From: Anaeroplasma sp902783745 | GTDB lineage: Bacteria > Bacillota_I > Bacilli_A > Acholeplasmatales > Anaeroplasmataceae | Length of the DNA stretch: 64,000 bases | Reading direction: 5' to 3' | NCBI GenBank assembly: GCA_946617655.1 | Contig: CAMOKL010000005.1 | Coordinates: 6,094 to 70,093, forward strand | Part shown: positions 56,616-64,000 of the stretch, in pieces | Numbering within the stretch: position 1 is the first letter of the stretch | How the letters are laid out: every line of letters begins with the position of its first letter | Notes under the pieces: model-generated | What the model was told of the DNA's origin: nothing | The model's input: the letters and a program-made list of their open reading frames with translations, nothing else | Databases searched by the model: none | Position numbers and translations under genes: made by a program

Positions 56616-57008
56616 CTAAAATTCATTAATTAATTGACTTACAGGATTTAAGCTTGTAAGTATAACACCTATTATATCCTTTTCATTACCATCTATAAAA
56701 CATTCGTAATGTAAATATAATAAATTATTTTCTATTTGTGCCTTAAAGAATTCACTTTTTAAATTAAATTCATTAATCTTATTATATAAATCTATATTTA
56801 TATTTTCATACTTCTTTATATTAACCATAAATGTAATAAGATTCGATGATGCAATAAAATAATATGGAGTTAATGTATATTTTTCTTCAGGAAAATATAA
56901 ATCAAAATAGAACTTATCATCTTGCTTTTTTAAAGATATTTGCTTTTCTTTAAAATATTTACTTACTTTTTCTTCTAAAGACTTAGAAAACATATTAAAT
57001 AAGCTCAT
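56616..57008 (-). CDS. Hypothetical protein, YbjN-like fold possible
   Basis: 130 residues, mixed helix and strand, no signal or membrane segment. The alternation of an N-terminal helix, four strands and a long helix resembles YbjN/type III chaperone-like proteins, but no signature residues confirm it. The ATG has AGGAGG upstream. It sits 9 bases after the membrane-anchored gene and 14 bases before gmk, probably in one operon. Confidence 0.6.
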   Translation of the reverse strand: MSLFNMFSKSLEEKVSKYFKEKQISLKKQDDKFYFDLYFPEEKYTLTPYYFIASSNLITFMVNIKKYENINIDLYNKINEFNLKSEFFKAQIENNLLYLHYECFIDGNEKDIIGVILTSLNPVSQLINEF

Positions 57009-57017
57009 TATATCCTC

Positions 57018-57347
57018 CTAAATTACTTCTACCTTAAGTAACTTCTTTTCTCTATCAAAATCCATTTGTATATATTTAGAATCTTTATATATTTTCTTTT
57101 TATAATTATCAATATCACTTTGATTAACTCTATATCTTATTCTTAATAATACACCAGATTTTGAAACAACATCATATATAGGTCCAAGCTTCTCTTTTAT
57201 TTCATCAAGTGTTGTACCCTTATCAAAGCTTAAAGCGTGATAAATCCTTGATTTATTTGCTTTTTCTTCAACATAATGGCGATAACGTGCAACAAAACCA
57301 ATAATAAATAATATTAAGATTATTGCAATAATAATTATCCACCACAT
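57018..57347 (-). CDS. Membrane-anchored hypothetical protein
   Basis: 109 residues. One N-terminal transmembrane helix (WWIIIIAIILILFIIGFVA, 2-20), then a basic cytoplasmic domain of about 85 residues (KGTTLDEIKEKLGP, LLRIRYRVNQSDID). Family not recognised. First gene of the run leading to gmk and rpoZ. Confidence 0.6.
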   Translation of the reverse strand: MWWIIIIAIILILFIIGFVARYRHYVEEKANKSRIYHALSFDKGTTLDEIKEKLGPIYDVVSKSGVLLRIRYRVNQSDIDNYKKKIYKDSKYIQMDFDREKKLLKVEVI

Positions 57348-57482
57348 ATTAACTCCTTATAATATATTATCATTATACAACATTTTATAAAAAAATACAT
57401 ATTTAAAAGGAGCTATATATAAAATTTCAAAGCTAATATAGCTTCAGATATTATTTCTAAAACCATTTATAATAAGCATGAA

Positions 57483-57512
57483 AAAAGAATAAAGGTTCAA
57501 TTAAATCGAACC
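57483..57512 (-). terminator. Terminator of the HTH-GNAT gene
   Basis: On the minus strand, GGTTC-gatttaatt-GAACC then TTTATTCTTTTTT. It overlaps the left 31-bp direct repeat and resembles the terminator of tRNA-Leu. Confidence 0.7.
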
Positions 57513-57530
57513 TATAATTTCTATTAAGCT
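57500..57530. repeat. 31-bp direct repeat, left copy
   Basis: Identical to 59493-59523. Begins ATTAAATCGAACC and ends CTATTAAGCT. The two copies bracket a two-gene islet next to tRNA-Leu. Confidence 0.9.
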
Positions 57531-57558
57531 AGCTTGGGACTACATAATTAATACTATA

Positions 57559-58275
57559 TTACTTTTCTAATTCATATTTTAATATAATTTCTTCTCCACA
57601 ATAATCATTAGTCTTTTTAAAGCCATTATCTTCATATACATGAATTGCTTTGGCATTTCTTTCTTCTGTTGATATCCATATAAATGATTCATTAATTGAT
57701 ATTGATTTAACAATTTCAATTAATTGTTTTAAAGCAAGCTTCCCTAATCCTTTATTTTGATGCTTAGCTTCTATCATCATTCTTAAAATACAATAATTAT
57801 TTAGATATTCACCTTTTATATTATCTCCAGTATTGCCTTTAGTAATCATTGCAAAACCAATTGGTACTCTATTTCTATATATTGCTATAGGTAATACATA
57901 TGCTCCCATAGTTTTAAATAAATATGCTTCTGCTAAAGACATTTCATTTGAAGCAACAAATTCTTTATCTTCACTATTTACATCTAACATACATACATCA
58001 TAAAAATTATCTTTATTAATTTCTCTAAATTCTAAATTAGGTAAACTATATTTTAATAAATCAACATTTATAATTGTATTATCTACAAATTCATTTATGT
58101 CTAATGAATATAATTGACATAATTTCACTAGTTGACTAAAAGCTATATCATTAACACCTTTTTCAATTTTATTTATTGTTGATGATGATGTATATCCAAG
58201 CGAATCAGCAAATTCTTGTAATGTTAAATTATTAGATGTTCTTATTTCTTTTATTTTATCTCCTAATTTACTCAT
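57559..58275 (-). CDS. HTH (XRE)-GNAT acetyltransferase fusion
   Basis: 238 residues from ATG 58275. The N-terminal Cro/C1 helix-turn-helix (IKEIRTSNNLTLQEFADSLG, then TSSSTINKIEKGV; about 5-65) is joined to a GNAT domain (about 80-235) with the acetyl-CoA loop NKGLGKLALKQLI and NAKAIHVYEDNGF. The start lies inside the end of the RhuM-Fic gene (ATGAGTAA overlap). Two roles are possible: repressor of the pair, or an acetyltransferase that neutralises or accompanies the Fic protein. Neither is shown. Confidence 0.85.
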   Translation of the reverse strand: MSKLGDKIKEIRTSNNLTLQEFADSLGYTSSSTINKIEKGVNDIAFSQLVKLCQLYSLDINEFVDNTIINVDLLKYSLPNLEFREINKDNFYDVCMLDVNSEDKEFVASNEMSLAEAYLFKTMGAYVLPIAIYRNRVPIGFAMITKGNTGDNIKGEYLNNYCILRMMIEAKHQNKGLGKLALKQLIEIVKSISINESFIWISTEERNAKAIHVYEDNGFKKTNDYCGEEIILKYELEK

Positions 58276-59227
58276 TGTTATCACTTAATAAATGCATAAT
58301 GACATTTATTATTATCTCCATTTCATCAGGTCTAGATTCAGCAGTTAATAATGTTATAGCAACTAGTGTATTATTTGATATTACTAATTTACCATCTTTA
58401 ACTAATCTCTTATTTTTATTTAAAAATTCTAAGAATAGAGTTGCAGCTATTCTTTTACAACCATCTGCAAAGGGATGATCTTTTACTAAGAAATATAATA
58501 AGTGTGCAGCCTTATCTTCTATTGTAGGATATAACTCTGTACCAAATACATTTTGATAAACTGCTTCTAATATGCCATTTAATTTACCATTTTCTTTTTC
58601 TACACCAAACAAATTAGAATCATTATTAAATTTCATTGAATCTATAATTTTTCTAGCTTCATTATATTCAATTTTATAAATTGTATCATTGCCCTTAGGC
58701 TTTTCTAATCTTTGATGATCATAATCATCTAATAAATCAAGAGCATTAGTATATGTTTTAATTACTTCAGTAAGTTCATAATTATCAATATTTAATGCAG
58801 ATGCAAGCATCTTATTTTGAATATCTATTACTTTATTTAATTTTTCTAATCTCTTATTATTTATTGAATAACCTTGTATTAAATATTCTTTTAATACTTT
58901 ATTAGCCCATCTTCTAAAAATAATACCTCTTTGAGACTTTACTCTATAGCCAACTGATATAATCATATCAAGATTATAATAATTAATTTTTCTTTTTATA
59001 CTTCTGTTTCCTTCATGTTGAACCTGTTCCAAAATGGAACAAGTTGAATCATCTAATTCTCCATCATTTAAGATATTATTGATATGTTTTACAATAGCTG
59101 GTCTATTCACATCGAATAGAGAAGCCATATCTTCAGCTCTCAACCATACTGTTTCATTTTCTTTATCTGCTCTAACATCAAGTTCAAAATCATCATCTAC
59201 AAATTTTACAATATCATATTTTTCCAT
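58268..59227 (-). CDS. RhuM-Fic/Doc protein
   Basis: 319 residues from ATG 59227 (GGGAG eight bases upstream). The N-terminal RhuM/virulence-type domain (about 20-130: VWLRAEDMASLFDVNRPAIVKHI, NYYNLDMIISVGYRVKS, GIIFRRWANKVLKEYLIQGY) is followed by a Fic/Doc domain (about 190-310) whose active-site loop reads HPFADGCKR. The usual motif is HPFxDGNKR, so the Asn before Lys is Cys. Fic proteins transfer AMP or phosphate to targets. RhuM-Fic proteins are common on mobile DNA. Coupled to the HTH-GNAT gene, suggesting a toxin-antitoxin-like or defence pair (inference). Confidence 0.87.
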   Translation of the reverse strand: MEKYDIVKFVDDDFELDVRADKENETVWLRAEDMASLFDVNRPAIVKHINNILNDGELDDSTCSILEQVQHEGNRSIKRKINYYNLDMIISVGYRVKSQRGIIFRRWANKVLKEYLIQGYSINNKRLEKLNKVIDIQNKMLASALNIDNYELTEVIKTYTNALDLLDDYDHQRLEKPKGNDTIYKIEYNEARKIIDSMKFNNDSNLFGVEKENGKLNGILEAVYQNVFGTELYPTIEDKAAHLLYFLVKDHPFADGCKRIAATLFLEFLNKNKRLVKDGKLVISNNTLVAITLLTAESRPDEMEIIINVIMHLLSDNNE

Positions 59228-59480
59228 ATATATCACTCCCTTCAGTAATTTAATTATGTCACTTTATAGATTGTAAATCAATAAATGTATAATCAAATCA
59301 AAACAATAATCCTATAACTTTTACCACGAAATGAAATGTTTAACATAAAAATGTCCGAGTACAAATCTTTAAAAAAATAAAAAGCGCCAAAATAGAGTTC
59401 ATATGACTCTAAATGAAGCTATATTTCTTCTTATATTTCAAATAAACGGCTTAGTTATGCGGATTCTAGCCTATACAAAG

Positions 59481-59505
59481 AAAAAAGGTCCGATTAAATC
59501 GAACC
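59481..59505 (-). terminator. tRNA-Leu terminator
   Basis: On the minus strand, GGTTCGA-tttaa-TCGGACC (one G-U pair) then six T. Confidence 0.85.
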
Positions 59506-59523
59506 TATAATTTCTATTAAGCT
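59493..59523. repeat. 31-bp direct repeat, right copy
   Basis: Identical to 57500-57530. It abuts the 3' end of tRNA-Leu (one-base overlap with its CCA) and contains half of its terminator. Confidence 0.9.
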
Positions 59524-59607
59524 GGTGCCCGAAACAGGACTTGAACCTGCACTCTTTCGGAACCAGATTCTAAGTCTGGCGCGTCTGCCAATTCCGCCAT
59601 TCGGGCA
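59523..59607 (-). tRNA. tRNA-Leu (anticodon TAG)
   Basis: 85-nt class II tRNA with encoded CCA. The acceptor TGCCCGA pairs with TCGGGCA, the anticodon stem is CCAGA/TCTGG with loop CTTAGAA (anticodon TAG), there is a long variable arm, and the T arm is CAGGTTCAAGTCCTG. Confidence 0.96.
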
Positions 59608-59639
59608 TAAGAGTGTTGCAATATTAAACTGCAACATCA

Positions 59640-59667
59640 ATTATACCAAAATTTATTTCCTTGTCAA
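59640..59667 (-). promoter_or_regulatory. Promoter of tRNA-Leu
   Basis: On the minus strand, TTGACA, 16 bases, TATAAT. A GTTGCA/TGCAAC inverted repeat (59614-59634) lies between it and the tRNA. Confidence 0.85.
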
Positions 59668-59704
59668 TTAGTTTTTAACCATTTTTGCTTATAACTAATA
59701 ATTT

Positions 59705-60916
59705 TTATTTATTTGAAAGTAATTCTCTTTCCTTATTAATCTTTAAATAAATCTTTTCAGTATCATTCATGAGCTTAGTAGATTCTTTCATAATCTTTTC
59801 TTGGTTTTCTTTGAAACAATCTACAATAGATTTTTCCATTTGGCCTCTTAAAACATTTTCTTCTAATATACTAATTGTCTTTTCAATAGACCATGCTTCC
59901 TTATAACTTCTTTTTGCACTTAACGCTGATATAACATCCGCAACTTGTAATATCTTTTGATCTATTGTCATGTTCTCACCCTTTACTTTATTAGGGTATC
60001 CCTTACCATCAATTCTTTCATGATGACGATATGCTATTTCAACAATATCAAAATCCATCTTACCATCAAGTATTTCTTTTGTATATGTTACATGCTTTTT
60101 CATTTTGTTATATTCTTGATCTGTAAGTTTATCTGGTTTTTCTAATATTCTTAAAGGTACAGAAACCTTACCTAAATCATGTACTAAACCTGCAACATAT
60201 AACTTCTTTTGATTAGAAGATTTTAGTTTCATTTTTTTAGCTAATGAATATGCAATGTATGCAGTAACCTGAGAATGAGATAATGTTTGTAATGAATACA
60301 TTTCAAATAATGACGAAAGCATTATAATGAATTTCGTTCTTTCTTTTAATCCAAAAAACATTTTAGATATATATTTATAAATAACTGTTTTATAATGCAT
60401 AGAATCTAGTTCATAAAATATATCAACTTTATTAATTAATTTAGACATAGCTAAAACATCTATACCATTATATAAATCTTTATTATCTACAATCTTTTTA
60501 TATGCTAAATCCTTATCATGTAGTTTAATTAAATATTTAGTAAAATCTCTTGCAATCTTAAAACGCATTCCATCAATGAAATATGATGAAAATCTCTTTT
60601 GATTTTTATTAACTAATATCATTGCTGCTGAATCTTTAACAGGAGAGAAATACTTTAAAAATAAATATGTTTCTATATCCTTATCTAATGCAATATCCCT
60701 TGCAGAAAGACTACCTATTTCATTAAAACAAGCTAAAAAGACGCTTCTTTTAGTAACTGTACTAGAAGCACCTTCTAATTTATTAAGCTTATATACTATA
60801 TATGCAAGCTTTAAATTATTTTCTATTAAATCATCATCAACTCTTCTAATAAACTCAAGTCCAATTTCCCATAGATTTTTAGAGGGAACAATATTATAAC
60901 AATTTGGAGTTTTCAT
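59705..60916 (-). CDS. HD-GYP-domain phosphodiesterase
   Basis: 403 residues. The C-terminal HD-GYP domain (about 205-370) has HSQVTAYIAYSLA, the metal pair in LVHDLGKVSVPLRILEKPDKLTDQEY, KKHVTYTKEIL and the signature YRHHERIDGKGYP, then QKILQVADVISAL. Such domains hydrolyse cyclic di-GMP or related dinucleotides. The N-terminal 200 residues are helical with no motif I know and may be a degenerate HD or sensor domain. No signal or membrane helix. With the EAL/GGDEF protein it points to cyclic-dinucleotide signalling in this organism. Confidence 0.9.
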   Translation of the reverse strand: MKTPNCYNIVPSKNLWEIGLEFIRRVDDDLIENNLKLAYIVYKLNKLEGASSTVTKRSVFLACFNEIGSLSARDIALDKDIETYLFLKYFSPVKDSAAMILVNKNQKRFSSYFIDGMRFKIARDFTKYLIKLHDKDLAYKKIVDNKDLYNGIDVLAMSKLINKVDIFYELDSMHYKTVIYKYISKMFFGLKERTKFIIMLSSLFEMYSLQTLSHSQVTAYIAYSLAKKMKLKSSNQKKLYVAGLVHDLGKVSVPLRILEKPDKLTDQEYNKMKKHVTYTKEILDGKMDFDIVEIAYRHHERIDGKGYPNKVKGENMTIDQKILQVADVISALSAKRSYKEAWSIEKTISILEENVLRGQMEKSIVDCFKENQEKIMKESTKLMNDTEKIYLKINKERELLSNK

Positions 60917-60944
60917 CTAAAATCACCTAGAATTATTATACCAT

Positions 60945-60969
60945 AAAAAAAGTCACCTTAAAAAGGTGA
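60945..60969 (-). terminator. Terminator of the 154-residue membrane gene
   Basis: On the minus strand, TCACCTT-ttt-AAGGTGA then seven T; T/A runs on both sides. Confidence 0.8.
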
Positions 60970-60988
60970 TTTTTTTTACAATTATTTA

Positions 60989-61453
60989 TTATATTAAATT
61001 TTTTAATGCTGCCCTATTATTAAAGTATATTACTTCTACTTTAGAATCTATTTTTAACTTTTCATCATCTAAAATTTCTTTAGTTACATATTCATTAAAA
61101 AAAGATAATTTATTATTCTCAGAATAAAATCTTATTCTTAATAAATAATCATTCCTTTTGAATAATGATTTCTTTAAATCATTAATCTCTATTATATTAC
61201 CTAATACTATTTTACCACGCTTAATTGCGTTAACTGTTTCTTGATATATTATTAAGAATACAACAGATATAATCAAAGATAAAAAGCCTAAAATACCAAA
61301 TATTAACCCAATTATTAATAAAGGTTTAATTCCAGTATTAAGATATATGAATAACAATAATACAGTTAATATAGAAAATACTAATGTATGAAGTAAAGAT
61401 ACCATTAAAGGGGTTCTTGACTTAAAATGTTTAAATTCTTTATTATCTTCCAT
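60989..61453 (-). CDS. Membrane protein of unknown function
   Basis: 154 residues. Two long hydrophobic segments (about 15-40 and 43-70), then a cytoplasmic or external strand-rich domain of about 80 residues (GNIIEINDLKK, YLLRIRFYSENN, KVEVIYFNN). The layout resembles DUF3592-type proteins, not confirmed. It follows apt after 31 bases that contain the apt terminator. Confidence 0.6.
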   Translation of the reverse strand: MEDNKEFKHFKSRTPLMVSLLHTLVFSILTVLLLFIYLNTGIKPLLIIGLIFGILGFLSLIISVVFLIIYQETVNAIKRGKIVLGNIIEINDLKKSLFKRNDYLLRIRFYSENNKLSFFNEYVTKEILDDEKLKIDSKVEVIYFNNRAALKNLI

Positions 61454-61458
61454 ATCTT

Positions 61459-61483
61459 AAAAATAAAGAAGGCATTGCCTTCT
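61459..61483 (-). terminator. apt terminator
   Basis: On the minus strand, AGAAGGCA-a-TGCCTTCT then TTATTTTT, directly after the apt stop. The next gene starts within 31 bases, so readthrough is likely. Confidence 0.7.
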
Positions 61484-61484
61484 A

Positions 61485-62006
61485 TTATTCTCCTTCATAC
61501 TCAACTAAAGTAAATACTTTATAACGCTTAAGTAATGCTTTAACATTTTGATTAATTAAATCAATTACAAATGCTAATCCAGCAACAGTTGCGCCAGCCT
61601 TTTCAACTAAGTGTGCTGATGCAACTGAAGTACCACCTGTTGCAAGTAAATCATCTATAATTAAAACCTTATCAGTTTTCTTTAATGCATCTTCATGAAT
61701 ACATAATGTATTATGACCATATTCTAATGAATAATCTTCTGTTATTTGAGCTCTTGGAAGTTTATTAGGCTTTCTAATAGGTACAAAACCTAAACCTAGT
61801 TTTGCTGCAACTGCAGCTGCAAAAATAAATCCTCTTGCTTCAGGTCCTGCAATAACTGTTGCACCAACTTCTTTTGCAAACTCTGAAAATTTATCTATAC
61901 AATATTTAAATGCTTCACCATTATTTAATAATGTAGTAATATCTCTAAAAATTATACCTTCCTTAGGCCAATTAGGTATTGATGTTATAGTTTCTTTTAA
62001 ATCCAT
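61485..62006 (-). CDS. apt: Adenine phosphoribosyltransferase
   Basis: Salvages adenine to AMP with PRPP. 173 residues, standard. ITSIPNWPKEGIIFRDITTLL at the start, AGPEARGFIFAAAVA, RKPNKLPR, the flexible loop, and the PRPP motif VLIIDDLLATGGTSVA. RBS GAGGAGG is close to the ATG. Confidence 0.96.
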   Translation of the reverse strand: MDLKETITSIPNWPKEGIIFRDITTLLNNGEAFKYCIDKFSEFAKEVGATVIAGPEARGFIFAAAVAAKLGLGFVPIRKPNKLPRAQITEDYSLEYGHNTLCIHEDALKKTDKVLIIDDLLATGGTSVASAHLVEKAGATVAGLAFVIDLINQNVKALLKRYKVFTLVEYEGE

Positions 62007-62089
62007 ATTAAAAAGACCTCCTCTTAATTTAACAAAATATATTTTATCATATTAATTTAATACATAAAATATGTAAATATAATGAAAGA

Positions 62090-62124
62090 AAATAAAATCT
62101 GGACTTAACTATAAAGTTAAGCCC
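62090..62124 (-). terminator. Terminator of the TerB/DUF6273-like gene
   Basis: On the minus strand, GGGCTTAACT-ttat-AGTTAAGTCC (one G-T pair), then AGATTTTATTTT. Confidence 0.8.
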
Positions 62125-62130
62125 AATCTT

Positions 62131-63828
62131 TTATAAATTATTATTTTCTTTATAAATTTTTACTGCCTCTAATATCATATTATCCTTTTCATCAATTTTT
62201 AATTTCATTAAAGGCCTTATTCCTAATGTTTCTTTTTTACAATTTTCTATATCAAGTCTAAAGTCAGTTTCAGTATTTGCTTCTTTAATATCAGATACTA
62301 CAAGATAACACTTATCCTTATCATATGGAGTTCTTGTCCAATATACACTAAATCCTGTTTTTCTATTTTTATGTAAGCCTATATTTAATGCATAATCATT
62401 AGCTTCTGCAAGACTTTGATATTTCTTATCATAATATTTATATACCTCTTTTACAGAAATAGGATATAAATAATCCCATGTATCTATAGATATAACATCA
62501 TCACTGGATGATTTATATTCTAATACATCCTTAAATGTTGTAGATTCCTTTGAATTATCTACTTTAGATAATATAATCTTTTCTTTTTGATTTTTAGTAA
62601 AAATCTTATTCATTAATGGTCCATTCATAAAGCTTCTTATTAATGAATTATTGTAATTAGAACCATTAAGAAGATCATCACTCGTTTCATTAAATGCATT
62701 CATATCAAGTATATAGTGAGATATTAATAATATCTCATTATCATTAACCTCTAATACATCCCATGGTATAGCTTTATTTTCAAGCTTACCAAATAAAATA
62801 ACATCTGATTCAATAATTTCATTATAAGAATATAATTCTAATCCTTCTATATAGCATTCATTTATTTTAGCTTCTAATTGTTTAACATTAGATGATATTA
62901 AATCATATTCTTCTTTTTCTTTTACTAAAACATTATCTTCTTCTTTAATATCATTTTCTAGTTCTAGTAAATATTTAGAATTATGATCTATTTCTTCACG
63001 TACATTTTCATATTCTTCTAGCTCTTCTTTATTAGTAGCCCTTAATTTTTCTATTTTAGTTCTTAAAGCCTTTTTCTTTCTAAACTTAAAGAAACTGATT
63101 TTCTTTAATTCTATTTCAAGCTTTTTAATTTCTATTGCATCATCATGAGTTTTATTCTTTAAAACTGTGTATTTATCATTTCTTAAATCATTTAATGAAC
63201 CAACTAGAATGTCATATTCATTTTTAATTTTATTTAATCTCTCAATATGCAATAAATATCTTTCTTTCGCTAAAGAATAGTCAAAATAGGCTTTTTTAAG
63301 CTTATCCTTTAATCCTAAGAATTCATTTTGTTTAATCAATAGGTCATCTTTTATTTTTTTATCTGAAACTACATTTCTTATAACCTTATTCTTATCTTCA
63401 ATTGCATCATATAATCTTCTTAATATTTTTCTTTCTTGTTCATTTATTTTTCCATCTACTATAAATATATATGCAGCAAGATAAATGAATAATTCTAATA
63501 TATCCGCTTTAAAGCATCCTAAAATATTAAAAATATCAATGCCTTTTGAAGCTTTTTCTTTATATAAAGATTTTATACTACTTTTGGTTAGATTAAGTCC
63601 TGAAATTTCATTAACATAATTAATTTCTTTATCAGATATTTTATCATCTTGGTATACAGAATAAACAATAAAATGAGAGATTAAATCATATGTGAATTTC
63701 TCATTCTTACCATATTTATCTAACATTTTATCCATTATATTAGAAACAATCTCTCTACCTTCCCCTAAAAGCTCAGAATACTCTTTTTGAGCAACTAAAT
63801 TACATAATTTCAATACACTTAGTTCCAT
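62131..63828 (-). CDS. TerB-like, coiled-coil, DUF6273-like protein
   Basis: 565 residues in three parts. About 1-155 is a helical TerB-like domain (VDGKINEQERKILRRLYDAI, with the acidic D-x-K-I-x-x-x-E pattern). About 160-340 is a charged coiled coil (KLEIELKKISFFKFRKKKAL, EELEEYENVREEIDHNSKYL). About 350-560 is a domain matching the DUF6273 pattern: VILFGKLENKAIPWDVLEV, LLISHYILD, NNSLIRSFMNG, VYWTRTPY, GIRPLMKLK. Related C-type-lectin/SUMF-like folds bind ligands, but function is unknown. No signal peptide. Promoter and GGGAGGAGG RBS are clear. Confidence 0.75.
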   Translation of the reverse strand: MELSVLKLCNLVAQKEYSELLGEGREIVSNIMDKMLDKYGKNEKFTYDLISHFIVYSVYQDDKISDKEINYVNEISGLNLTKSSIKSLYKEKASKGIDIFNILGCFKADILELFIYLAAYIFIVDGKINEQERKILRRLYDAIEDKNKVIRNVVSDKKIKDDLLIKQNEFLGLKDKLKKAYFDYSLAKERYLLHIERLNKIKNEYDILVGSLNDLRNDKYTVLKNKTHDDAIEIKKLEIELKKISFFKFRKKKALRTKIEKLRATNKEELEEYENVREEIDHNSKYLLELENDIKEEDNVLVKEKEEYDLISSNVKQLEAKINECYIEGLELYSYNEIIESDVILFGKLENKAIPWDVLEVNDNEILLISHYILDMNAFNETSDDLLNGSNYNNSLIRSFMNGPLMNKIFTKNQKEKIILSKVDNSKESTTFKDVLEYKSSSDDVISIDTWDYLYPISVKEVYKYYDKKYQSLAEANDYALNIGLHKNRKTGFSVYWTRTPYDKDKCYLVVSDIKEANTETDFRLDIENCKKETLGIRPLMKLKIDEKDNMILEAVKIYKENNNL

Positions 63829-63892
63829 ATAAATGCCTCCTCCCTTATTTACTAAAAGATATATAATTAATTAAATCGTTATTTACAACTTA

Positions 63893-63921
63893 ATTATATT
63901 CTATAATAATTAATCAGTCAA
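63893..63921 (-). promoter_or_regulatory. Promoter of the TerB/DUF6273-like gene
   Basis: On the minus strand, TTGACT, 17 bases, TATAAT, about 65 bases before the ATG. Confidence 0.75.
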
Positions 63922-63953
63922 TAAATTAAGAGATTGAAGAATTATAGAACAAA

Positions 63954-63995
63954 GGTTGATAAATCAACCCCAAGGAGCTTATTGCTCCTTTTTTT
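63954..63995. terminator. Two hairpins at the right edge
   Basis: GGTTGAT-aa-ATCAACC (63954-63969) and AAGGAGC-ttatt-GCTCCTT followed by T5 (63972-63995). The second can end plus-strand transcripts, and the first could end a minus-strand gene beyond the window. The gene served is not visible. Confidence 0.5.
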
Positions 63996-64000
63996 AACGC

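Overview
The window is a chromosomal segment of an AT-rich Bacillota genome (low-GC Gram-positive). I did not compute GC content. RecU, an RNase J homologue, YolD next to a Y-family polymerase, type III glutamine synthetase, ANTAR regulators, MgtE and strong AGGAGG-type ribosome binding sites all fit an uncultured or gut-type member of the Bacilli/Clostridia. TAA and TAG end nearly all genes. TGA does end the Y-family polymerase gene, so the code is standard. Most genes lie on the minus strand.

Layout. 1-4.3 kb: RNase J-like protein (runs off the left edge), a stand-alone CBM20 protein, recU and pta. 4.3-6.6 kb: decayed Rhs region with two tandem Rhs C-terminal ends, each followed by a small candidate immunity gene. 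6.6-10.7 kb: MarR regulator and heterodimeric ABC exporter behind a palindromic operator. 10.8-16.5 kb: one 1919-residue repeat lipoprotein. 16.9-19.1 kb: mgtE and a companion gene. tRNA-Arg follows, then two small membrane genes, ilvE, and an operon of Y-polymerase, yolD, RNA methyltransferase and M16C peptidase. 27-32.4 kb: ddh, a REC/EAL/GGDEF protein and a zinc-ribbon membrane protein. 32.4-36.7 kb: carAB.

37-53.2 kb is the centre of the window, a nitrogen-assimilation locus read from a divergent control region at about 45.85-46.17 kb. Leftward run three split glutamate synthase genes, glnA, an ANTAR regulator, pyrG, dapF and dapL. Rightward run glnN (GSIII), an Amt-PII fusion, asnB and purF. 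Both operons begin with a sigma-A-type promoter and a short leader holding an intrinsic terminator. In each leader the 5' arm of the terminator can instead fold into a hairpin with a six-base loop carrying A at position 1 and G at position 4, the shape ANTAR proteins recognise. With the ANTAR gene inside the leftward operon, this suggests that transcription antitermination controls ammonium, glutamine and glutamate supply. Most of the downstream enzymes make or consume glutamine, ammonium or glutamate.

53.4-64 kb: uvrC, rpoZ and gmk with small hypotheticals; a 2-kb islet (HTH-GNAT plus RhuM-Fic) bounded by a perfect 31-bp direct repeat beside tRNA-Leu; an HD-GYP protein; apt; and a TerB/coiled-coil/DUF6273-like protein. 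All functional calls are from reading motifs and family knowledge. No database search was run.
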